Source of the DNA: Actinoplanes sp. L3-i22
GTDB taxonomy: Bacteria > Actinomycetota > Actinomycetes > Mycobacteriales > Micromonosporaceae
NCBI RefSeq assembly: GCF_019704555.1
Contig: NZ_AP024745.1
Coordinates: 8,626,501 to 8,690,500 of the forward strand
Direction: 5' to 3'
Length of the DNA stretch: 64,000 bases
The notes beneath the pieces were generated by a model. The model saw only the letters and a program-made list of their open reading frames with translations. It had not been told where the DNA came from and did not search any database. Shown piece after piece: positions 18,914 to 26,700 of the stretch (within the stretch, counting starts at the first letter, position 1; each line of letters begins with the position of its first letter). The position numbers and the translations under genes were made by a program.

Positions 18914-18942
18914 ACGCTACCGACATGTTCCGGAAACCTCAA
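18914..18942 (-). promoter_or_regulatory. Candidate promoter of the xylanase gene
   Basis: On the minus strand TTGAGG (18942-18937) and TAGCGT (18919-18914) are separated by 17 bp, giving a leader of about 50 nt. The -10 overlaps a CCGAAA half-site (18909-18914) related to the full palindrome further upstream. Confidence 0.45.
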
Positions 18943-18974
18943 CCGGTTCAGCGCATGAATCAGCAGTTGGCAGC

Positions 18975-18991
18975 CTCCGAAAGTTTCGGAG
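18975..18991. promoter_or_regulatory. 17-bp palindrome CTCCGAAA-G-TTTCGGAG, likely operator
   Basis: Both 8-bp arms are perfect complements around a central G. The core CGAAAGTTTCG matches the GAAA-N-TTTC type element reported before xylanolytic genes of Streptomyces (xlnR/BxlR-type boxes). It is 116 bp upstream of the xylanase start and 100 bp from the divergent acyl-CoA dehydrogenase start. Confidence 0.65.
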
Positions 18992-19090
18992 TCTGATCTC
19001 CTTGGAGGTGAAAAACCCCGGGGGGTTGTGAGCCCGGTAACGCGCCCGTAGGGTTACTGACGAGTTAAGTACGCGTCACGCCGGAGAAGA

Positions 19091-20314
19091 ATGGGCACCG
19101 CTGTGGAGTTCTGGCTCGATCTCAACGAGGAACAATCGGATCTGCGCGACTGGGTGCACGGCTTCGCCGAGCAGGTCATCCGCCCGGCCGCCGCCGAGTG
19201 GGACGAGCGCGAGGAAACCCCCTGGCCGGTGCTGCAGGAGGCCGCCAAGATCGGTCTCTACGGCTTCGAGTTCCTGATCAACACCTGGTCGGACAACTCC
19301 GGCCTGTCCCTGCCGATCGCCAACGAGGAGCTCTTCTGGGGCGACGGCGGCATCGGCATGGCGATCTCCGGCACCTCGCTCGCGGTCGCCGCGATCTACG
19401 GCTCCGGCACGCCCGAGCAGCTGGTCGAGTGGGTGCCGCAGTGCTTCGGCGACGCCGACGACCCGAAGGTCGCGGCGTTCTGCTCGACCGAGCCGGAGGC
19501 CGGCTCGGACGTCGCCGCGATGAAGTCCCGCGCGGTCTACCACGAGGCCACCGACGAGTGGGTGCTCAGCGGCCAGAAGGCGTACGCGACGAACGGCGGC
19601 ATCGCCAACATCCACGTGGTCACCGCGAGTGTGGACCCGTCGCTCGGCTCGCGCGGGCAGGCCGCGTTCATCGTCCCGCCCGGCACGACCGGCCTGGTCG
19701 GCACGAAGAAGCTGAAGAAGCTCGGCCTGCGCGCCTCGCACACCGCGGACGTCTTCCTCGACGACGTGCGGATCCCGGGCAGCTGCCTGCTCGGCGGCAA
19801 GGACGCGCTCGACGAGCGTCTCGACCGCGCCCGCAACGCCGCGCCGAAGAACAAGAACGCCGCGATGCGTACGTTCGAGCTGTCCCGCCCCGCGGTCGGC
19901 GCCCAGGCACTCGGCATCGCCCGCGCCGCCTACGAGTACGCGCTGGAGTACGCGAAGAACCGGGTCGCCTTCGGCCGTCCGATCATCGAGAACCAGGCGA
20001 TCGCGTTCGCCCTGGCCGACATGCGGATGGAGATCGACGCCGCACGCCTGCTGGTCTGGCGCGCCGCGTGGATGGGCCGCAACGAGAAGCCGTTCACCGC
20101 CGGCGAGGGCTCGATGTCCAAACTGAAGGCCGGCGAGGTGGCGGTCGCGGTCACCGAGAAGGCGATCCAGATCCTCGGCGGCGCCGGCTATCTGCGCGAG
20201 CACCCGGTCGAGCGGATGTTCCGGGACGCCAAGATCTACACCATTTTCGAGGGGACCTCGGAGATTCAGCGCCTGGTCATCTCCCGCGCGATCTCCGGCA
20301 TGCAGATCCGCTGA
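19091..20314 (+). CDS. Acyl-CoA dehydrogenase
   Basis: A 407-residue FAD enzyme that introduces the alpha,beta double bond in acyl-CoA. Family features: FCSTEPEAGSDVAAMKSRA (FAD/substrate loop), YATNGG, KNRVAFGRPIIENQAIAFALADM, QILGGAGYLREHPVERMFRDAKI and IFEGTSEIQ with the catalytic Glu387. Length is normal for the short- and medium-chain group. GGAG lies 7 nt before ATG 19091. The acyl-CoA synthetase gene starts one base after its stop, so the two form an operon, with a convergent TetR gene at the end. The chain length used cannot be read from sequence. Confidence 0.94.
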   Translation: MGTAVEFWLDLNEEQSDLRDWVHGFAEQVIRPAAAEWDEREETPWPVLQEAAKIGLYGFEFLINTWSDNSGLSLPIANEELFWGDGGIGMAISGTSLAVAAIYGSGTPEQLVEWVPQCFGDADDPKVAAFCSTEPEAGSDVAAMKSRAVYHEATDEWVLSGQKAYATNGGIANIHVVTASVDPSLGSRGQAAFIVPPGTTGLVGTKKLKKLGLRASHTADVFLDDVRIPGSCLLGGKDALDERLDRARNAAPKNKNAAMRTFELSRPAVGAQALGIARAAYEYALEYAKNRVAFGRPIIENQAIAFALADMRMEIDAARLLVWRAAWMGRNEKPFTAGEGSMSKLKAGEVAVAVTEKAIQILGGAGYLREHPVERMFRDAKIYTIFEGTSEIQRLVISRAISGMQIR

Positions 20315-20315
20315 C

Positions 20316-21854
20316 ATGGACGCGCTTTTCATCGGTGCCACGATGCTGCGGCGCGGGCTGCTGAACCCCGGGAATCCGATCCGGATCGTGCGGCAGTTCG
20401 CGGCGCTCGGCCGGTGGGGATTCGGGCTCGCCGGCGAGCTGCGCCAGGCCGCGGCCCGCAGCCCGCGGCGGATCGCGGTCATCGACGATCAGCGCGAGGT
20501 CACGTACGCCGAATTGGTCGACCGCGCGGAACGGCTCGCCGCGAGCCTTCCGGCGGCGCCGGGGGAACGCGTCGGTCTGCTCTGCCGGAATTCGGCGCGC
20601 ATGATCGAGGCATTGATCGGCGTGACCACCCTCGGCGCCGATCCGGTGCTGATCAACACCGGTCTCTCGCCGAGCCAGCTGGCCTCGGTCGCGAAGGACC
20701 AGGGCCTGCGCGCGCTGATCTTCGACGACGAGTTCGCGCCGCGGGTCGCCCTGGTCGAGGGCGTGGAGAAGATCGGCGAGGAGCGCTTCGAGGAGCTGAT
20801 CACGGCCGCGCCGCGGGGATCGGGAACGGTCCCGCCGGAGCGCCCCGGGCGCACCATCGTGCTCACCTCCGGGACCACCGGGGTGCCGAAAGGGGCCCGC
20901 CGCCCGACGCCCGGCGGATTCCGCCCGCTCTGCTCGGTGATCGACCGGATTCCGTTGCGCGCGCAGGAACGCGTGCTGATCGCGGCGCCGCTCTTCCACA
21001 CCTGGGGATTCGCCGGGCTGCAGATCGCGCTCGCCTTGCGCGCCACCGTGGTGCTGCGCCGCAAATTCGATCCGGCCGCGATCGTCGGCGATCTGATCCG
21101 GCATTCCTGCACCGGCATGATCGCCGTCCCGGTGATGGTCCAGCAATTCCTGGAATTGCCGGAGAGCACCGGGAAACCGCCCCTGCGGGTGGTCGCGGTG
21201 AGCGGTTCGGCGCTGCCCGGCGGGCTGGCCACGCGATTCATGGATCGGTACGGCGACGTCCTCTACAACCTCTACGGATCGACCGAGGCGTCGTGGGCGT
21301 CGATCGCCACGCCCGCCGATCTGCGATTCGCCCCCAACACCGCGGGAAAACCTCCCTACGGTACGAAGGTCGCCGTGCTCGGCGACGACGGGGAACCGGT
21401 CCCGCCGGGCGAGGTCGGACGCCTGTTCGTCGGCAACGAGATGCTGTTCGAGGGCTACACGAACGGCGCCTCGAAGACCATGCACGAGGGTCTGCTGGCC
21501 ACCGGCGACCTCGGCCACGTGGACGCCGCCGGCCGGGTCTACGTGGACGGCCGCGAGGACGACATGATCGTCTCCGGCGGCGAGAACGTGTACCCCGCCG
21601 AGGTGGAGGGCCTGCTCGCCGACCTGCCCCAGGTCCGCGAGGTGGCGGTGATCGGCGTCCCGGACGACGAGTACGGTCAGCGGCTCGCGGCCTACCTGGT
21701 GCTGCGCGAGGCGGAGACCCTCGACCCGGAGGCGGTCCGCGAGCACGTGCGGCACCACCGGGCCCGCTTCAGCGTCCCCCGCGACGTGGTGTTCCTGGCC
21801 GAGCTGCCGCGCAACGCCACCGGCAAGGTCGTCACCCGCGACCTGCCCCGCTAG
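20316..21854 (+). CDS. Acyl-CoA synthetase (AMP-forming), FadD type
   Basis: A 512-residue adenylate-forming ligase that activates a carboxylic acid to its CoA ester. P-loop-like motif LTSGTTGVPKGARRP is at about residue 187-202, followed by LYGSTEASW (A5), the YVDGREDDMIVSGGENVYPAEVE hinge region and the catalytic Lys in NATGKVVTRDLP. It is translationally adjacent to the acyl-CoA dehydrogenase. Similar two-gene sets occur in mycobacteria for fatty-acid uptake and breakdown. Its 3' end overlaps the TetR gene stop by 4 bp. Confidence 0.92.
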   Translation: MDALFIGATMLRRGLLNPGNPIRIVRQFAALGRWGFGLAGELRQAAARSPRRIAVIDDQREVTYAELVDRAERLAASLPAAPGERVGLLCRNSARMIEALIGVTTLGADPVLINTGLSPSQLASVAKDQGLRALIFDDEFAPRVALVEGVEKIGEERFEELITAAPRGSGTVPPERPGRTIVLTSGTTGVPKGARRPTPGGFRPLCSVIDRIPLRAQERVLIAAPLFHTWGFAGLQIALALRATVVLRRKFDPAAIVGDLIRHSCTGMIAVPVMVQQFLELPESTGKPPLRVVAVSGSALPGGLATRFMDRYGDVLYNLYGSTEASWASIATPADLRFAPNTAGKPPYGTKVAVLGDDGEPVPPGEVGRLFVGNEMLFEGYTNGASKTMHEGLLATGDLGHVDAAGRVYVDGREDDMIVSGGENVYPAEVEGLLADLPQVREVAVIGVPDDEYGQRLAAYLVLREAETLDPEAVREHVRHHRARFSVPRDVVFLAELPRNATGKVVTRDLPR

Positions 21855-22429
21855 GGGGCGACCAGCCGGCGGACGCTGTCGCGCAGCAGGGCGCGCCGGC
21901 GTGCGTGGGACTCCTCGGGCTCGTCCGCGGTGGCCACGTAGAAGGTGCTGGCCGGGGACCACGCGCACGCCATCGCCAGCACCAGCGCGAACAGCTCCAC
22001 CGGATCCCCCGCCCGGACCTGGCCGGCGGCCTGCGCCCGGGCGATCGCCTGGAACTTCGGCTCGTCGGCCGAGCCGCCGCCGAGCCGGCCGACCGGCCGC
22101 CGTTCCAGGCGCAGCCACCCGGTCAGCCGGACCAACTCGGGGTGCCGCAGGTTCTCGTCGTAGACGGCGACGGCGAACCCCGGCAGGTCCGCCGCGTCGA
22201 AGCTCAGCGCGTCGATCAGCCGCTCGGCCCGGTCCGCCACGACCGCGTCGAACAGGGCGTCCTTGCTGCCGAAATAGCCGTACAGCTGGGCCTTGTTGGT
22301 CTGCGCGGCGACCATGATCCGGTCGACCCGGGCGCCGGCGATGCCGCGCTCGGCGAACTCCTCGGCGGCCGCGTCGAGGATCCGGCGGCTGGTGGCGGCG
22401 CCGCGGGCGCTGGTCGGCAGGGCTGGCAT
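21851..22429 (-). CDS. TetR-family transcriptional regulator
   Basis: A 192-residue regulator. The N-terminal helix-turn-helix is SRRILDAAAEEFAERGIAGARVDRIMVAAQTNKAQLYGYFGSKDALFDAVV (about 13-63), with the typical YGYFGSK end. The C-terminal ligand domain is consistent with the TetR_C group having PELVRLTGWLRLERR. It is divergent from the zinc alcohol dehydrogenase, and the 96 bp between them contain two inverted repeats, so control of that gene and of itself is the likely role. Its 3' end meets the fadD end. Confidence 0.9.
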   Translation of the reverse strand: MPALPTSARGAATSRRILDAAAEEFAERGIAGARVDRIMVAAQTNKAQLYGYFGSKDALFDAVVADRAERLIDALSFDAADLPGFAVAVYDENLRHPELVRLTGWLRLERRPVGRLGGGSADEPKFQAIARAQAAGQVRAGDPVELFALVLAMACAWSPASTFYVATADEPEESHARRRALLRDSVRRLVAP

Positions 22430-22441
22430 GCGACCAGATTA

Positions 22442-22463
22442 ACAAACAGACGAGTTGGTTTGT
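22442..22463. promoter_or_regulatory. Inverted repeat ACAAAC-N10-GTTTGT, candidate TetR operator
   Basis: Six-bp perfect arms at 22442-22447 and 22458-22463, centred 23 bp upstream of the TetR start. Overlapping AGAC (22448-22451) and GTCT (22462-22465) add further near-symmetry. AT-rich compared with surroundings. Confidence 0.55.
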
Positions 22464-22492
22464 CTTTCCGCGAAAAGGCGCTACGTTGGTGG

Positions 22493-22508
22493 CAGACCGA
22501 ATAGTCTG
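22493..22508. promoter_or_regulatory. Inverted repeat CAGAC-N6-GTCTG, second candidate operator
   Basis: Five-bp arms at 22493-22497 and 22504-22508 lie just before the ribosome binding site (GGAAGGA, 22512-22518) of the alcohol dehydrogenase. The CAGAC core also occurs at 22447-22451 in the first repeat, so one regulator could bind both. Confidence 0.45.
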
Positions 22509-22525
22509 TCTGGAAGGACGAAAGC

Positions 22526-23557
22526 ATGCGGACCACCACCGCCTGGCAGAGCAGCGGCACCTCCACCGCCCTGCGGCGCACCACGATCGAGCGCCGTGAC
22601 CTGCGGGCCGACGACATCGCCGTGCGAATCGACTTCTGCGGCGTCTGCCACAGCGACCTGCACGCCCTGCACGGCCTGGTCGGCAAGCCCACCGACGGCC
22701 TGGTGCCCGGCCACGAGTTCACCGGCACGGTCACCGCGACCGGCGCCGAGGTCACCGGGTTCGCCGTCGGCGACCGGGTCGCGGTCGGCACGATCGTCGA
22801 CTCCTGCGGCGTCTGCGCGATGTGCGCGATCGGTCAGGAGAACTTCTGCTACACCGGGCTCGTCACCACCTACGGCGCCGGCACCAAGGGCGGCTGGAGC
22901 CGGGAGTACGTGCTGCGGGAGAAGTTCGCCTACCGGCTGCCCGACGCCCTCGACCCGGCCGCCGCGGCCCCGCTGATGTGCGCCGGCATCACCATGTGGG
23001 AGCCGATGCGGGCGGCCGGGATCGGCCCGGGCAGCCGGGTCGCGGTCGCCGGCCTCGGCGGGCTCGGGCACCTCGGCGTGAAGCTCGCGGTCGCGCTCGG
23101 CGCGGAGGTCACCGTGCTCAGCCGCACGCCGGAGAAGGCCGCCGACGCCCGCGCCCTGGGCGCCACCGACCTGCTGGTCACGACCGATGACGATCAGCTG
23201 AGTGCGGCGTCCGGCCGGTTCGACCTGATCCTCGACACGATCGCCGCCCGGCACGACCTCTCGCCGCTGTTGCGCCTGGTCGCATTCGAGGGCACGCTCA
23301 GCGTCCTGGGCCTGCCGCTGGAGACGCCGGTCCGCCTGATGGAGCTGACCTTCGGCCGCAAGAACCTCAGCTCGTCCGGCACCGGCGGCACCCGGCACAC
23401 CGCTGAGCTGCTGGAGTTCTGCGCCGAGAAGGGCATCACCGCGGACGTCGAGGTGCTGCCGTCGGCCCGGGTCGAGGAGGCCCTGACCCGCCTGGAGAAG
23501 GGCGACGTCCGCTACCGCTTCGTCCTCGACATGTCCGATCTAGATCAAACCAATTGA
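22526..23557 (+). CDS. Zinc-dependent alcohol dehydrogenase (YahK/CAD-like)
   Basis: A 343-residue medium-chain dehydrogenase. Catalytic zinc ligands are in CGVCHSDLHALHG (Cys41) and GHEFTG (His63, Glu64). The structural zinc lobe has four Cys in DSCGVCAMCAIGQENFC. The Rossmann motif is VAVAGLGGLGHLGVKLA (about 170-187), indicating NAD(P) use. It resembles the YahK/cinnamyl-alcohol dehydrogenase group, which reduces aldehydes with NADPH. GGAAGGA precedes ATG 22526. It is divergent from the TetR gene and probably controlled by it. No terminator was seen in the 149-bp gap that follows. Confidence 0.93.
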   Translation: MRTTTAWQSSGTSTALRRTTIERRDLRADDIAVRIDFCGVCHSDLHALHGLVGKPTDGLVPGHEFTGTVTATGAEVTGFAVGDRVAVGTIVDSCGVCAMCAIGQENFCYTGLVTTYGAGTKGGWSREYVLREKFAYRLPDALDPAAAAPLMCAGITMWEPMRAAGIGPGSRVAVAGLGGLGHLGVKLAVALGAEVTVLSRTPEKAADARALGATDLLVTTDDDQLSAASGRFDLILDTIAARHDLSPLLRLVAFEGTLSVLGLPLETPVRLMELTFGRKNLSSSGTGGTRHTAELLEFCAEKGITADVEVLPSARVEEALTRLEKGDVRYRFVLDMSDLDQTN

Positions 23558-23706
23558 GACGTACGGCGGGTGCCCACGCCCGCCCGCACCCCGCCCGCGA
23601 CGCCGCCGGCACCCCACGCCCAGCCGCGCCTCCCGCCCCGGCCGGCACGCACGGTCGCCCGAAGCCCGGAACACGACCACGAGCGCCGGCCGGTGAGCGC
23701 GAGCGG

Positions 23707-26700
23707 TCAGCGGTGGGTGACCGTCTCCGGGGTTTCGAGGCTGACCGAGGGCGTGTCGTCGCGGCGCGGCAGGGTGGCCGGGTCGGGCAGGTCGAGCAGG
23801 TCGTCCGCCGGCGCGGCGATCAGGCCGTTCCGGTGGGCGATCAGCCGCCCCCCGGCGACCAGGTCGTCCAGCATCGCGGCGAGCCGCGCCGACCCCGCCT
23901 TGTTCGAGCTCCACCCGAACAGCCGGGCCGCCGCGGCGAGCAGGTCGTCGCTCTCCACCAGGCCGGCGTCCAGCACCAGGTACTCCAGGGCCAGCTGCAG
24001 CTCGGACTCGGCGACCTGCTCCGGCTTGCGGGACACCTCGTCGCCCGGGACCCGCACGGCCGGGATCGGCGCGTCGGCGGCGGTCACGAACGTACCGTCG
24101 AAGGTCGCACTTGAATCGGCGACAGCCGATTCGATGGCCTGGCGGATCGGCTGGGTGACCCGGCTGATCGCCCAGGCCTCGCGGATCCGGCGCACCACCA
24201 CGGCGATGTGCACCGGGCCTTCGACCTCGGCAATTCTTTCGACGGTACGGATCAGCAGCGCCCGCACCACCGCGTCGTTGACCCGGGCCGCCGCCGGCAG
24301 CGGTTCGAGCACCGCGTGCTGGTAGGGCAGCGCCCACTCGGGCGGCTGCGCGGGCCGGGTGACCAGGTCGACGTCGGGCTCGGCGAAGACGTCCGGGACC
24401 GCGAGCGCGTTCTCGATCGCGGCGCGCAGCCGGCCCTCCTCCTCGGCCCGGTCCCGGAACCAGGCGACGCTCCAGACCCGGTGCAGGTGCCAGCCGAGGC
24501 CGTGCAGGACCTGCTCGTGCAGCCGGTCCCGGTCCCGGGCCAGCGGGAACGCGGCGTATCCGGGGCCGTCGCACTGGATGCCCAGGGCGTAGGCGCCGCC
24601 GACCGGCTCGGCGTGCCGGATCCCGATCTCGATCCGGCTCCGCCCCGCGCCGACCTGGCGGGTGACCGCGTAGCCCCACTTCTCGACCACCTCGGCGACC
24701 GACTCGGCCATCGGCGACAGCGCGCTCTCCTCGCCCGGCAGCCCGGCGGAGTCGAGGTACGCGGCCAGCCGCCGCTCCCCCTCGTCGGCCGGTTCCTCGC
24801 GCCGCGCCTCGGCGATCGAGGTGACCACCTCGACGCGCTGGCGGGCCCGGGTGATCGCGACGTCCAGGCGCCGGGCGCCGGCCGGGCCGCCCGCCGCGGC
24901 GAGGTCCGCTCCGGTGGACAGGATGATCACGTCCCGCTCGTCGCCCTGCGCCGCGTCGGCGGGCTTGACGAAGAAGCCGGTCAGCGGGTCGTCGCCGAGG
25001 AACCGTTCCAGGTCGGGCCGGGCGCCGAGCACGGTCTCCACCGCGTCGGCGACCGCGTCGGCCTGGCCGGTGGTCAGCGTGACCACGCCGAGCGACAGCG
25101 TCGGCCGGGTGCTGAAGTGGTGCGCGACCCGCTCGGCGACCAGCGCGGCCTCGACCGGCGCGTCGACCGGCGGCAGCAGCCGCAGGCCGAGGTCCGGCCC
25201 GGCCGGGTGCGCGCTCGGGAACGTGACCAGGCGGTCCTGGTAGAACGTGTGGTTGGCGAAGCCGATCAGCGACTCGTGCCGGCTGCGGTAGTGCCGGGTC
25301 AGCGCGAGCCGGGTGAACGCGGCGCAGTCGTTCGCGGCCACCAGCACCGACGGGCCGCCGCCGGCCGGGGCGAGCTGGGCGTCGTCGCCGATCACCACGA
25401 GCGACTTCCCGCGGTGGGCGCAGGCCACCGCGGCGGCCGGCGTCATCCGGGACGCCTCGTCGATGATCACCACGTCGAAGCGCTCACCGGCCGGCAGGTA
25501 GCGGCTGACCGCGGCCGGCGGCATCACGAAACACGGTTTGAGGGCGGCGGTGGCGTCCCACGTACGGTCGAGAAGCTCGCGGACCGGGAGGTGGCCGTCG
25601 GTCTTGAGCCCCTCGGCCCGGATCAGCGCGGGCGCGCCGTCGGCGGTGACCGCCGGCCGCCGCGCGTTCAGCGCCTCGATGATCGTGCCGGCCGCGTCCT
25701 GCATCAGGTCGGCGTCGAGCCGGCGGAACTCCTCGACCAACTCGTTGCGCTCGATCGAGGCGAGCGGTTCGAGCCGCTCGTCCTCGGCGATGACCGCGTC
25801 CGCCCAGGCCCGGTAGACGGTCCGCTCGATCACCCGGCCGAGCCGCCCGACCTCGATGCCGTGGTCGGCGCAGTAGTCGACGGCGGTGTCCAGGCCGTGC
25901 TCGGCGAGCACCTCGCGGGCCGCCAGGTAGTCGAACCACTCGCGCTGGCCGGACTCGTCGTCGCGCAGGTCGCGCAGCAGGTCCCGGGCCGTCTCGTAGC
26001 GGTCCAGGGTGGTGCCGAGCCGGACCTGCCGGGCCGGGCCGAACGCGTCGATGATCCGCTGCCGGGCCTCCTGCCACAGTTCGATCAGCGTGCTCAGGTC
26101 CGGGTTCCGGGTGGCTCGCAGCGCCGCGGCCTGGTCCCCGGTGAGCGCCGCGTCCGCCCCGGTCCGCAGGGTACGGGCCCCGGCCGCCCAGTCCAGCGCC
26201 TGGCCGATCGCCCGCAGATCGGTGTCCCGCCCGCGGTACATGTCGCCGAGCGCGGCCTGCAGCCCCGGCGCGGCCTCGGCCAGCGCCCGGGCCGACGCGA
26301 CCACCTGTTTGCGCACCGCGGCGATCTCCGCCGCCGACGCCACGTCCAGTTCCCGTTTGGCGACCGCGTCGAGCTGGCCGACCGCGGCGGACGCCGCCCG
26401 CAGCGGCCCGACCTGGGCGCGCAGCCACTCGACCGCGGCGACCACCGGGCCGAGCCCGAGCTCCGGCCGGGCGGCCGCCTCGGGCGCCGGGTGCAGCGTG
26501 GTCCGCCAGTGCCGGAACACGTCGCGGGCCTCGTTCACCACGCGCAGCAGCTCGCCGTCGCCGGCGCGGTTGCAGACGTACGCGATCACCGCGGCGAGCG
26601 CCTCCGGCGGCGTCACCCGCAGCGCCTCGCCGACCGTCTCCAGGGCCCGGCCGATCGCCAGGAAGTCGGTGTCCAGCCGCCGCCAGTAGCGGCCCAGCAT

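Noticed and set aside
23558..23706. Gene or terminator in the gap after the alcohol dehydrogenase
   Set aside because: No start with a ribosome binding site and no strong hairpin; the sequence is plain GC-rich spacer.
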